A DNA stretch of 64,000 nucleotides from Blastomyces gilchristii SLH14081 (Eukaryota > Ascomycota > Eurotiomycetes > Onygenales > Ajellomycetaceae): the NCBI RefSeq assembly GCF_000003855.2, contig NW_003101663.1, positions 521,715 to 585,714 on the forward strand. The letters are read 5' to 3'. The position numbers were made by a program, and so were the translations under genes. Below are positions 51,599 through 62,960 of the stretch, piece after piece. How positions within the stretch are numbered: position 1 is the first letter of the stretch; the number at the start of each line of letters is the position of its first letter. The notes beneath the pieces are model-generated. The model worked only from the letters and a program-made list of their open reading frames with translations, was not told the origin of the DNA and made no database searches.

Positions 51599-52616
51599 TA
51601 GCGGGGCCCAAACACATACTGTAATGATTCGCGCAAACTTTCAGAGTCTTATCTCTCCGCATAACCAGACGTGTCTTGTGGTTCTCCTTGTGCTTAAGAA
51701 GTCTGACATCGCCGGTTCCACGCTCTTTCCATTCTCGCGAGTCACGGTCGAATTTGAAAAGCTTCGCACGCATCTTAAAGGTCTGTTCCTCCAGCTCCTC
51801 GTTTGTCTTGATATCGACCTTCTCGGTAAGGTGCACGACAGGCTCGAAGTGGACGTCCACTTCTTCCTCATCCTACATCATAATCAGCCAAAATGAAAGG
51901 CGTCATGTCAGTTACAGAAACAACACATTTGTTCAGAAAAGTGTAAGAGAGGTTTTCCGACAGTATAAGAGTGGCGGGAAAAATAGAGAAAAAGAGACTC
52001 GGGAAAAACGCAGTGTCCATCTCAAAACAACGAGTTTTTGAGAGCAAAAAAAAAAAAAAAAAAAAAGAAGAGGGGTAATTTCACAACATATCAAAGGAGT
52101 GAGAAATATCCATAGACAAAAAATGAAAAAAAAGTCCCTCACAAATCTAGCAAACCAGTGCGAAAAAGAAGATAAAAAGTAGGGCAAAAAAAGACAAAAA
52201 CATAACAGCACCAGAAAAAAAAAACACCAAAAAGAGAGAAGAAAATAGACCAAATAAAAACTTCACTCCCCAAAACTCACCGCAACATCCCCCTCCTTCT
52301 TCTTCGAAGACCCAGACGGCTCATCCTCACCCTCCTCGTCCTCCTCCCGTCTCTTCTCCCTCTTCGGGCCCCCGCCAAACATCGAAAACACACTATCAGA
52401 CGTGGTGGTGGGGGGCTTGACGTCTGCCACCGCCTCGTCCTTCTTTACGTCCCCATCATCACCGGCAGGAGCGTCAGCGGCCTGTTCTGTGTCTGCCTTG
52501 AGTTCTTCGGTTTTCTGATCCGTCTCGGGAGCGGCGGCGGCAGCGGCCTCGTCGGTGGTTGTGGCGGTGGTGGTGGGGGTGGGGTCTTCGGGCTTTTGGT
52601 TGGTGAGGTCAGTCAT
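51159..52616 (-). CDS. Ran-specific GTPase-activating co-factor (RanBP1/Yrb1)
   Basis: This is a cytoplasmic Ran-binding protein that binds RanGTP on export complexes and helps RanGAP hydrolyse it, closing the nuclear transport cycle. Exons read 52616-52281, 51872-51620, 51453-51325 and 51241-51159 (266 residues). A long acidic, Ala/Thr-rich N-terminal half (1-112) ends KKKEGDVA. The RanBP1 domain follows: [45 protein letters not shown] and [35 protein letters not shown] is the typical C-terminal helix. The third intron (51454-51619) contains a 44-base homopolymer, which reads as a T-tract in the transcript. The N-terminal extension is longer than in yeast Yrb1 (201 residues), as is usual in filamentous fungi. 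Confidence 0.95.
51553..51596 (+). repeat. Poly(A) tract, 44 bases, inside a Yrb1 intron
   Basis: Uninterrupted A run on plus, so T44 in the Yrb1 pre-mRNA, about 100 bases upstream of the 3' splice site. It is the longest homopolymer in the window. Confidence 0.95.
52046..52066 (+). repeat. Poly(A) tract, 21 bases
   Basis: A run within the first Yrb1 intron. Confidence 0.9.
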
Positions 52617-52680
52617 GGTTGCGGTGCGCGGTGGTGGTAGTGGTATTTATATTTTCAAGGACGTTTGTTGGGTTGATGGA

Positions 52681-52709
52681 GTGGTGGTGGTGGTGGTGGT
52701 GGTGGTGGG
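52681..52709. repeat. (GTG)n microsatellite
   Basis: About nine GTG units just upstream of the Yrb1 start, probably in its leader. Confidence 0.9.
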
Positions 52710-53275
52710 AGGAAAGGATGCAGTTGAAGGTTGAAGTTGTAGTAGTAGAGTAACTAACTAGTTAGTTGTAAAAGGTCGAGGTGAGGGAGTTTCCAGGCAG
52801 AGAGTGAGGGGTGAAGAGGGTCTGCGGGGCGCTGTGGTTGGCTGGTTGGGGGGCTGGGACGATCAGAGGTTATTACTTACTTTTATTACTTATTTATTAT
52901 TTATTATAATTTATTTATTAATTATTATTTATTAGCCAGGTCTGCACTAGCATCAGTTTTATTTTGGGATCTTTTCTGTCCTTCCGCCTTCATCCTTTGT
53001 TTCTCGGTGTGGTGTGGAGGGGTAACTTAAAGTGTGGCTTGAGCCGTGTTATCTCTATATATTTCAGACAACCCCACCACCGTTACGGGCTGAATACTAA
53101 TATTTTATCGAGAACAATTCCACATATTCAAATAGGTTAAATACAATTAACTACATACAAAAAGAAAGCCGTGCCAAACAAATGAAATGTTTTGAATGAG
53201 TGAGATAGCTAGTTACTGTACTACACATGGAGTAGATTTTTATATTTTTATGTACTCAACACTATCAAATCAATA

Positions 53276-53278
<3 letters not shown>

Positions 53279-53315
<37 letters not shown>
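53279..53315 (+). repeat. Poly(A) tract, 37 bases
   Basis: Uninterrupted A run followed by GCAAGAAG. Confidence 0.95.
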
Positions 53316-53320
<5 letters not shown>

Positions 53321-53953
53321 AAGAAAAGGAGAAGAAAATAGCTCCCCTCCCAAACCCTGCGCCACATCGTCAACATCGTCATATTCATCGACCGTCATAC
53401 TGTTCGTTTGTCCTTCCCACGCCATCTCCCAGCCAGCTGAATGCGGGTGTCAATGATTGAAAAGAAAGAAGAAAAAAGAGGTACCAGGGAATACAAACCA
53501 CTGCCAACGCCGTCCGTTAAAATGACCATTGAACCTTGCCCTATTCTCTCACTCAGGGACCCAAAGCTTGGACACAGGGACTCAGATATTGCTTCCTACC
53601 TCCATCCTCCGTGAGCCTTCGGAAAAGAAAAGTACAATGCCCATCAACATCCATTTCCCTCGTTGTTATCCCGCAGGCCTGCTTGAATGGGAGTGGGGAA
53701 TAAGATCAAAAAGCATAAAATATTAAATGGGAGCGAACCGAACCCAACCCAAACTCCAGGCCCCCAATTCCTCCCCAGAAAAACCAACCAGTCCTTATTA
53801 AATCTGTGCATAAAAGAAGTCGCTGAAACCTCACCATTTACCTGACAAAAATGACAGAAAGAGAAAAGAGAAAGGAGAAACAGAAGAGACAGATATGGAA
53901 TGAAAATACCAGCGAATGGAAGAAGTTGAAAGCAGACGAAAAGGGTATTTTTA

Positions 53954-56674
53954 TCACCGGCGCCCACAGCCCCAAGACCCATGTGTACGCCCATGTACAT
54001 GTAATTTCCCACGTCGAACTTTCTGGCGTCTCCCCGTCTCGCATTTAGGCCAACGTACAGCGTTCGTCAGTTCGTTGTTAGGCCCAGATCGCAGCAGCTG
54101 CCATAAATGCGTCGCGTGTTTCTGCGCCGCCGCCATTCCCGGAGACCTTTTCACTCGTTGTGCGTTATCAGTGAGGCGCCGAGCGAAGTTGAAGTCATGC
54201 ACAGATGCGGGATACTGGAATAGTCTCCTCGCCTCCTTTTCGATCGTATACCGCTTTTCATTCACGAATTGCACGACATCTGTGTTCACAGTGGACAGTT
54301 TCTGGCGGAGTAAGGCTGTAGAAGCCATCAACCCATCCTGTGTGAGCCGCGTGACCTCGTCGGAAAGTTGTTTTGACTTGGCTAGTATCACGTTCGTGGC
54401 TTCCAGTGCCCTTTGCAACGAGGCCCGACCTACTGATTCCGTTTCCCCTCGTAGAGCATCGCTCCTTTCAAGCAAATCTGCAGACATCCGGTTATATACA
54501 ACAGTCAGCCCTGCAGAGGCGATGTTGAGATCCCTTTTGAGTTGAGCAGAGAGTTTCTGGGCGGCCTTTTTCCAGTTTGCGATCTTCAGCCAAGGCATTC
54601 CAAAATCGACCTCCGTAACCTGTTCGATGATGGGTTTCGATTTCGTGGTGATAGAAATGTTCATAGGTCCATATGCGTCTTCCCTGGGCAGTCGTAGAGT
54701 ATATACTCCGTCAAACAGGCGGGCCCGGTCAAACGGAATCTGTTGATTGGTCCTGGTTACCGTTACATCAAACTTTGGAGATTTACGCCGTGAGGCTAGG
54801 CGTGGTGGAAGTCTTATAATAACATGGCAATCACCAATAACATGCACTTGGAATTTATCCGGTTCACCCCCTTGTTTCTCAGTGCGGCGGGTAAGCTTCG
54901 AGATATAGGTATCTACGTCGAACGAATCTTTCCCAGTACAGTCAGGCAAGATCAGGTCGCTTACGGAGAGAGGCATGAGCGATGTGGTTTCCACGGTACT
55001 GCCTGTCGTTGTTCTAGGAGGTAGATGAGCTGTTGTCGTGACAGATTCACCGACGAGAGGGGATATAGGTAGGGAGGGAAATCGAGTGGGGAGGTCAACG
55101 AAAATAAAGGAGTGCAGAGGGCCACAAATAATCACTAGCATCAGGAGACCAAGAAAAGAGGTGATAGCTGTAAAATACACGCGCGCAAGGTCTTCGGGAG
55201 TGTACGGTGTTCCAAATAGAAAGAGTTCAGAGGAGCCATCCGGTAACCACTTGATACACACCAAGCTTTCCCAACCTCGGACGTGAATAGGTGTTGTAGT
55301 ATCCTTTTCTGGAGTTTCACGCAATTTGGTAATAGCTTTTGAAGAATGATGTCCCGAAAGGGATGCAAGATTCCTATTTAACTGTCCAGGGGCAATACTC
55401 TCAAAGGTTTTCAGATCAATTGGAAACCTCCCCAGTACTTGTGATTCGCCTGTGTCTTTTTGGCGGGACTCCAGACAGACATGTAAACTTTGATAGTCCA
55501 GCGGAACTATCGGATTCTGCTTAGTCCACATAGGATTCTCGGAGATGACTATGGATGGCACTCCATGCCGCTTCATGAAGGTATGACACAGAGAAAGAGT
55601 CTTGCGGTTTATAGGACTGTCATCCTGGGCTATAAAGAAAATAGCCAGGTCTGGGGGATCCCAAGGAGTAGCGGACTGTATTTCGTAGTCCGAGCCAGTC
55701 CAGGCTGAACTGCACGGATTTCGATTCTTTAGTGTAATAGTAATAGTGCTTGGTTTGTCGCCCTCCCCCTGTGCCATAGCCGAAACGCATTCGTCGACAA
55801 TGAGTTGAACATGGATTGGGAGAAGTTCAGCGTAGTTGGGACTAGCACCAGTGCCGAAGGACGCGGGGACGACATGGAAACGAGAGGAGTCTCCTGAGAC
55901 TACATGATTGAAGTCGTCATCGGAGCCCGCAACGAGTACATCCCCCATTTTATCAAGGATGATATGCTTGAAATCGGGAGCACCGATGTAGAGAGCACGG
56001 AATGGCTTGGTAAGGTCAAGGCCGCGCTTAGACATTGCCTGCTGGACAGTGACGGATAGATGGCCATCACCAAGATCGTGGGCCAGAGTAGTACGCAGGA
56101 ATTCCGGTGTCTCAGCTTCATTGAATACCTTGATGGTATGCTTCAGCTCGATAGTTTCATTTTCAGGCCAGGCGTCTGGCTCAACGAATTTAATAGAGTC
56201 TGACCCCAGCTGGTAGGGAGCTTTGATGGTCGCCCCGCTGTTCTCGAGACTTTGTTCTCTCATATGGGAGGGAAAGGGTAGTAGTGGTGTGGGCTCAGAG
56301 TAGTAGCTGTGCACGTCGACGCTGTCTGCCTCACTATCGTCATCATCCCTGCCCTCAAGGCTGGTGACATCGTCAGGAACACTGCGACCAACCAGTGAGG
56401 CGGTGTCTGTCTGCTCTGAGCGGGAATCGTCCTCGGAATAGATATCAGAGCCGCTGAGAGTAGCCCAGCTCTCGCTGAGGGAGCTGCTGGGCCGCTCACA
56501 CCTATGATTGTCTGACGTCATTGGTTCAGCGTCAGGCTGCAATGGGAACGCAACGGGAGGGGCACCGGCCACTGGGAGCGTTGGAAACTGGAATAGAGGC
56601 AGGCTATTGTTATTACTTCGATGATGATTGCGACGGTTCTGGGGCTTGCTGGGAGACTCATCTGAGCCTGGCAT
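53954..56674 (-). CDS. Single-pass membrane protein of unknown function
   Basis: This is an uninterrupted frame of 906 residues from the ATG at 56674; an earlier in-frame ATG at 56842 would add 56 Pro/Thr-rich residues. I do not recognise a named domain. Residues 1-170 are disordered and Ser/Asp/Glu-rich (SSSLSESWATLSGSD, SEQTDTASLVG). The next 330 residues are of globular composition (KPFRALYIGAPDFKHIILDK; DPPDLAIFFIAQDDSP). One strong membrane helix lies at about 500-522 (FTAITSFLGLLMLVIICG). The part after it has a beta-rich stretch (KFQVHVIGDCHVIIRLP) and then about 120 residues of amphipathic helix, probably coiled coil (QKLSAQLKRDLNIASAG; EATNVILAKSKQLSDEVTRL). The C-terminal tail is basic. 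It is probably a Pezizomycotina-specific organelle or ER membrane protein, but that is inference. Confidence 0.8.
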   Translation of the reverse strand: MPGSDESPSKPQNRRNHHRSNNNSLPLFQFPTLPVAGAPPVAFPLQPDAEPMTSDNHRCERPSSSLSESWATLSGSDIYSEDDSRSEQTDTASLVGRSVPDDVTSLEGRDDDDSEADSVDVHSYYSEPTPLLPFPSHMREQSLENSGATIKAPYQLGSDSIKFVEPDAWPENETIELKHTIKVFNEAETPEFLRTTLAHDLGDGHLSVTVQQAMSKRGLDLTKPFRALYIGAPDFKHIILDKMGDVLVAGSDDDFNHVVSGDSSRFHVVPASFGTGASPNYAELLPIHVQLIVDECVSAMAQGEGDKPSTITITLKNRNPCSSAWTGSDYEIQSATPWDPPDLAIFFIAQDDSPINRKTLSLCHTFMKRHGVPSIVISENPMWTKQNPIVPLDYQSLHVCLESRQKDTGESQVLGRFPIDLKTFESIAPGQLNRNLASLSGHHSSKAITKLRETPEKDTTTPIHVRGWESLVCIKWLPDGSSELFLFGTPYTPEDLARVYFTAITSFLGLLMLVIICGPLHSFIFVDLPTRFPSLPISPLVGESVTTTAHLPPRTTTGSTVETTSLMPLSVSDLILPDCTGKDSFDVDTYISKLTRRTEKQGGEPDKFQVHVIGDCHVIIRLPPRLASRRKSPKFDVTVTRTNQQIPFDRARLFDGVYTLRLPREDAYGPMNISITTKSKPIIEQVTEVDFGMPWLKIANWKKAAQKLSAQLKRDLNIASAGLTVVYNRMSADLLERSDALRGETESVGRASLQRALEATNVILAKSKQLSDEVTRLTQDGLMASTALLRQKLSTVNTDVVQFVNEKRYTIEKEARRLFQYPASVHDFNFARRLTDNAQRVKRSPGMAAAQKHATHLWQLLRSGPNNELTNAVRWPKCETGRRQKVRRGKLHVHGRTHGSWGCGRR

Positions 56675-57227
56675 GTTCTTGTGCGTTGTTGTTGTTGTTG
56701 TTGTCGTCGAGAGGTGTTGAGGTGGTGGAGGGTTCAAGGTTGTCTTGTCGACAAGGGCAGCGGGGTGGGCCTTTGTATTAGTCAATGCTCGGGCTGCCGC
56801 GGGGAATGGGCGAAGGCAGGCGCCCGGAGGCAGGTGGAACAACCTTCGCAGCTAGGTTTGGCGGAGAACCGGCGGTTGGCGGTTGGCGTGGGCGATGTTT
56901 GGTCTAGAGCCGCTCAAGCAGGAGAGGGCTTGCCTTTCTGGGATGCCTTTCTGGGATGCTCTATATATTATATGTACATGTACATTACATTATCTATACA
57001 TTAGTTATCATACAACTGGACGATATCTTTGGTCTTATTTCTGGCATTGCTTGTTATGGCTAATAACTTGCTGTCTGATAGTCAATTTTGGGATAAAAAC
57101 TGAGAGAAGGCATCAAGGAGCAACCTAAGTATCAATACTTTTCCCCTTGTCCCCTGAAACCTGAAAGCGGATTTCAAGTATCAGGAACAGTCAAGAGCTA
57201 GAATAACACAAGGAGGAAACCACCGAA

Positions 57228-57289
<62 letters not shown>
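57228..57289. repeat. (AAT)n microsatellite
   Basis: About 20 uninterrupted AAT units. Confidence 0.95.
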
Positions 57290-57292
<3 letters not shown>

Positions 57293-57304
57293 TTAAAAAT
57301 ACAT

Positions 57305-57427
57305 ATAGTACATTCTCATCACATTCAGTCTCCCATCATTGTCCTCTATATTCATAACCATTTCTCATAGTACATTCTCATCACATTCAGTCTCCCATCA
57401 TTGTCCTCTATATTCATAACCATTTCT
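57305..57427. repeat. 62-base tandem duplication
   Basis: Two head-to-tail copies of a 62-base unit beginning near ATAGTACATTCTCATCACAT and ending near AACCATTTCT. They appear identical apart from the first base or two, which implies a recent duplication. Confidence 0.92.
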
Positions 57428-58861
57428 CCGGTGGTTACATATAACTAGATATCTAGATGATTTCCTTCTGTTTACTTATCCTAGCGGGATGGACTGGAAA
57501 AAGAGAAATATAAAAGAAAACAGCTACGGAGGAAAGGAGTATGAACCAATTAACCAATAATAATAAGCCAATCAATGGATCAATTAAAACCAGCACCCAA
57601 AAAGAAGCAGGCGAACAAATTGAAAAAGAGGAATATTATATAATAAGGGATGTAATAGAAGCAGGACGGTGAGCAAAACAGAAAAGGGTCAGCTATATAA
57701 GGGAAAGAGTAGCAGTCTTACGGATGTATGTACATTTACAGTTTCAGAAAGTAAAAAAAAAGAATAGAGCACAGAAAGGAAGAAACCAAAAGAAGGAAAG
57801 AAACAAAGTGGTAAAATAAAAACTACAGTAAGGGGAAAAAAAATGGATAAATGGAAGGTTTTTAAGTAAGCTAGAAACAAATAAGGGTTGGAAGAAGGAT
57901 TAAAATAGATAATTGCCGTGTCTGTGTTGGCCGGTCTTTTTGTTTGTTCGGTGATGGGTATGAATGTTTTTGTCTAGGTTTCCCGCATGGATTAAAATGC
58001 GTCAATCAATCGAGTCGGTATTGTTCAACAATCTTTCACCGCAGCGAATGTCTATATGTTGCCATTCTTTTTGTTTTCTTTGATGCATTAGACAGATGAG
58101 CCGGGGTGGGTGGTTGGTTGGTTTGCGAATTGTCAATTCTCGAGGTAGGACTGTGTCCCGTTATTTCTGACCTGAGAGTGTATCCACAGCCGTAGGTTTT
58201 GGATGCAAAAATGAAAGTCTCGACGCTGAATGAGAGGTATATATACAAGGCGATGACTAATTAGGGCTGGTGGTAGTAGTAGCCCCCCAAGTAGCAGCCC
58301 CAACAGCAGTGTTATATAGCAAGGCCTGGCGGGACTGCTTTCCCTGATCGTGTGGTAATGGTAGGATGCAAAATGTCTGTATATCCGGGGGTCACTTTGC
58401 GAGTGCACTTGTTTCCAAAAGAGCACATCCTATATACCCAGAATGACAACACGATGCCTGACTAAATGCCAAGTTTCGAAAGCCTGGTGGAGTAGCGGAG
58501 ACATCGAAAAATAGGTTTGCGGAAAGGCGCGACGACATTAGGGTTGATACGAAAAAGAAAAAGGGGAGCGATAAAACAAAATTGAAGAGTAAGAAGGCAA
58601 GTAAAAAAAGCCGTGAATTAAGTATGACATGCAAAAACGCCTTAATTCCCAATAAGCGGTTAAACAGAGAAAAGAAATGAAAAGAGACGAGAAGAAATAG
58701 CTCGTGCAGGGGTAAGAATAATAAACTCCAAGATGGCCAAAGGGGGTTGTTCGGATATTTGAGAGAAAACAAAAACTTGATCTAGCCTGGTCTGTATTGG
58801 CTTTTTTTCTTTCCTTTTCTTCCTTTTCTTTTTTCTTCTTTCTTCTTTTTTCTTTTTTCTT

Positions 58862-58863
<2 letters not shown>

Positions 58864-58902
<39 letters not shown>
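58864..58902 (+). repeat. Poly(T) tract, 39 bases
   Basis: Uninterrupted T run preceded by TTTTCTTTC-type sequence, in the 3' flank of the KTR4-like gene. Confidence 0.95.
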
Positions 58903-58903
<1 letters not shown>

Positions 58904-58980
58904 GGCAATGAGGATGAGAGAAAATCGATCGAGCGGTCCAAGAATTATATCAGCGTTGGTTAGCCTGGTATATGAAATGT

Positions 58981-60811
58981 CTAGGGTGATGCCCAGCCTC
59001 CAGCAACTTCGACCCATTCGGCCAAACAACTTCCTGGTTTTCCTTCTACGTCGGTGATATCCGTGTCGCATCTACACCGGCAGCCCACCCCGTTTTCTTT
59101 GGGCACGTCTGTAACATCCCAGTATTCGTCTTCCTCTTGTCGTTTTTTCGGGTCTAGAGTGGTCATTTCGAGATAGGGAATCCTATCCTGCTGACGAGCG
59201 GGAGCGTTGGCTGGGCAGTGCTGGATTGTTGTATGTCGATATCCAAAATCTCGGAAGTAATGGATGTCTTTTGGCGCGAGTAGGACACCGGCTGCAAGCG
59301 AATGGATTGGTGCATCACCCCACTAGATACGGATGTCAAAATATCAGTGAAATCGAATGTAAATTGGAGACGAAAACCAAAAAAAAAGGGAGTGAAGGAG
59401 TGATTGGTGCTTACACGTTCCATCCAGAATCCACCACTTTTGTCCATCATGTTGAAGAAGTCCTCGTACTCCTTGCTACGGAACCAATCAAGTCGAGCGA
59501 TTTCAAAGTTACTCCAGAAATGGCACATGTTATACTTTTCCCCTTCCATGGCTTCAGGATCGACATCTTTAATGCCTCTATCACCTGGTTGCGTTTGTAA
59601 GATTTCATCTGGCAATGGTTCATCCTCTGCATCTTCCTTTGTTGGCTCCTTGGGCTGTGGGGGATCCTCAAGGAACATTTCCCACAAACCCTGGGATGTG
59701 ATATTGTTTGTTCTCTTGTAGGCGGAAGCATAACGGAAGAGGTTTGGAACGGTTTCCCTGAGTTCTTTAACAGCAATAGTGAAACCGTAGGTTTTATTGT
59801 GTTCGATCATTTTGAGGAATGGATCACTGGCATACAAGTCAGAAAACAGCAATTGATATGAAGGATAGCAAAAGGATCGGATGGGGATATCCATACTAGG
59901 TGATATCGCAGAAATATTTGATATCTGGCTCCAGACGCCAGTACCACTCATACTTCATGAGTAGCTCGTGCCTGTAGAAAAATCTAGCCGCCACATATTA
60001 GTACAACCGGCGCCTATTTACGCGGTACAGGCTAGATAACTTGCTACTCACCCAGAATAAAATCGACACATATGGTGGTAACTCTCCATGCCACCATACA
60101 TAATTGCAGCATCTCCTTGTTTCCTAATTCCTTCTTTGGCTACTTCATGGTCGATCCAGTCAGGGTATCCCCACATGGAAGGGTCGATTTTACCGAATTC
60201 CAGCGAAGAACTGGTATAGTTGGCAATTGTATCTTTAAAATTCTGGTCAAAGTCGCCGTCATTTAGGAAAACATAAGGGTAATTGTAGAATCGGTTGAAA
60301 TGTCGTTCGATAGATTTCATGGATTGAATCACTCCATCTAATTCCTTATTTCTCGCCAAGACAACGAAGGCCGCATTTGCTCTTGGAGTACTGGTGTCCA
60401 TTTCAAGACAGCCAGTAGCAAAAACTTTGTCATGTTTTTCGCTAATTTTTCTGTTTTGAAGTCATAGTAATTAGCATTCCAAAGCAAGTTAAAGATAGTT
60501 TTCCACAGTAAAGATATACAAGTAGCAAAGACGAACCTAATTGTCGGAGGCGTTCCAGCTGGCATCAAAATCCGACCAGGAGAAGAAGGATGAGTGACAA
60601 TGAGAAGGAATATAAGAACTATTACGATGCAAGGAAATAACAGAACAAAGCCCAGTGGTATTGAGATGGCAGAGTTCCTTCGGAGTCGTATCCGCCGCTT
60701 GAAGAAAGCGAATTTGGGTATTATGGCGCCCTTTTCATTCACAGCGCTATCAAAGGCAGGGGCTGCGGGCAAGTAAGGCACTCGCTTCGCGAGGCGTTGT
60801 ACGAACCCCAT
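58981..60811 (-). CDS. Alpha-1,2-mannosyltransferase, KTR4-like (GT15)
   Basis: This is a Golgi type II membrane enzyme of the KRE2/MNT1 family that adds alpha-1,2-mannose from GDP-mannose to protein glycans. Exons read 60811-60537, 60390-60052, 59983-59897, 59826-59415 and 59322-58981 (484 residues). A basic cytoplasmic tail (FKRRIRLRRNS) precedes the membrane anchor at about 50-72 (IPLGFVLLFPCIVIVLIFLL). Catalytic-domain landmarks: NAAFVVLARNKELDGVIQSM, YPYVFLNDGDFD, YEWYWRLEPDIKYFCDITYDPF (with the family's key Glu), NMCHFWSNFEIA, SGGFWMER and WGDAPIHS. An acidic insert (about 40 residues, DPPQPKEPTKEDAEDEPL onward) interrupts the core after TSQGLWEMFLE. The start is the first in-frame ATG. 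The five-intermediate-exon model is supported by every junction restoring family motifs. Confidence 0.94.
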
Positions 60812-62916
60812 GGGCACGAACTGGTGGATTTGAGGAAATTCGGCACAGATGGAAAGGAGCTTTCTGGATTTCTTTTTTTTTTTTAGTTTTTTTTTATTTT
60901 AAAGGGGAACTTGATGGCGATAGAGCTCCTGGACCGGGGGGATGTTCAAGAAGCCAGCCTGAGAGAGTTAACAACAGCAAGTTACAGCTGCCACCACGAG
61001 GAAGGGAATTCGAGTATGGAGAAAAATCCGAAGAGTTCAGCAGCGGTTCGTAGAGGGGAGATAGTGGACGCTGGGAAGGGAGAGCTCTTATTCGAGAGGA
61101 AACGAATGGCCGGGAATGAGACGTCCCCTATCTGCAGGTATACGGTACGGATTCACGGCGTGGTTAATCAAGCGGATAGGGGAAAGGAAATAATACTGGC
61201 TCAATGAACAGCCGGTTAACGCGGTGCAAGCTTACAGCGAGCCAGGCGGTGGTCATGAGGTGTGGGAGCTGAGGTTATGTGCGAGCTGGAGCTGGAGGAG
61301 TGAAGGTGGCAGCAATATGGGGGATGTTCGATTTTCTGGAGATTGAGATTCCAAAGGACGAAGCGTTTGACGGGAGGATGCCAAGACCCGCTCGAGCCCG
61401 AAACGTAGAAATCGCCTAGAACAACTTGCAAGTCTTTGGATGGAACAGCGAGCGTTATTAGTGTATCCCCCCCAGCACGATGCCTTTGGGTGATTTTCTG
61501 ACTGCCCAAGGGGATTGTCTATGCTCCTAGAGGCAAATTCCAGGTGCTACAGTGCCAATTCTTGTATTTAAGGCAAAAAATGTCTGCTTGGTCTCTATGA
61601 AAACATTTGCGTGTAATGCTCAATACAAGGTCGGGACACGTAATATGGCCTTGTCTGGATGATGTTTTGATTGGCTCAGATGCTGCACTAGGTCGCCTCT
61701 GTGGGCTGTGAATAGAATCTTCTCTTTTTTGATTACAACTGGTTGTACTGACGCTTACCGTACGCCATCTGCTGTACCGTACCATACCAATGTGTACAAA
61801 ATTGTCGAAGTTTATCCCTGCCTATGATGTATACATATATGGTAATATTATTATTATTGCCGGCTTGGATTTCTCGAAGCATAAGCATATTGCGCAAATA
61901 CATATACGGAGTATAGTCCATCGAAGTAAAGTGATGCTCCTCGATAATAGTTTCTACGATGGGGGCATCTTGATTTCTCAGGCTATTTTTATTTCCAGGC
62001 GCAGATCTACGGAGTATCTTTCAGATATTTTTCCGGAGGTACGTAAGTTACGTATGTTACTGCCCCAACCAGGATGATCCACACCAACAGCACAGCACCC
62101 CAGCATTCAGCCGCAAGCTGAATCTACGCTGTAAATATTAGGAATTGAGATGTTATATAAACTATAGAGTACGTACGGGTTATATCTGAACGATATATGT
62201 GATGGCACCGCTGCTGTGTGCAAGGAATGAATGAACTCTTATGATCAATAGCCAGATCCATCCATCCAGAGGCCGCCCTTTGCCACACACCTGAGGAATA
62301 TTTATTATCAAGACCAGCTGGTTATCCTGATTACATATGAAGGTATGGTATGTATAACTAGTAGTTACATTTCCTCTTCGCTTACCTGATAAATCCGGGC
62401 CGAGTCATACTGACAGATCTCTTTTGCTTGAAGTATTATGAATACATATTCTGTATTTGGCCAACCAGTTCGGCTTCCTCCACCATTTATTTTTATTTTT
62501 TCTTCTTTTGCGCCATACCCAAAGCGGCCTGACGCGACAGAAAGAATAAAAAAAGAAAAATATATATAAAAAAATAAGAAAAAGGGGGGGGAGGCATGCC
62601 AAGCCCCGCCCGCCCACACCCACCTACACCCACCACCACCACCAGTGCCACTTCTCTGCCGTCATTTCTCCTTGTTGACTTGAAACTTGCTCACCTGCAA
62701 CATACAACTGACTACGGCAAACGGGGCCTGATCCTCGCCAACCATCGAAGAATGACTTTGGCATTCTCTTCATCCTGTTGTCCCTTAAAAATAAAAATGC
62801 TGGACTGGCCCATTTCCTGGTTAATCCACGGCCACAATTAACTCTGTTACTGTTTCATCGCGTTCAAGCTGCCCGAGCCCACGCGACCTCCCACTTCTGC
62901 ATTCTGCAAATCCAAA

Positions 62917-62960
<44 letters not shown>

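Larger units (their letters stand above)
52617..53953. other. Yrb1 promoter and spacer
   Basis: It contains a GTG repeat (about 52681-52709), a TTAT-rich stretch (52875-52935) and an A37 tract (53279-53315). No gene was seen. Confidence 0.55.
56675..58980. other. Promoter and repeat-rich spacer
   Basis: The left end is the promoter of the unknown membrane-protein gene. It carries an AAT microsatellite (57228-57289), a 62-base tandem duplication (57305-57427) and A-rich DNA. A T39 tract (58864-58902) lies about 80 bases beyond the stop of the mannosyltransferase gene. No gene was recognised. Confidence 0.55.
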
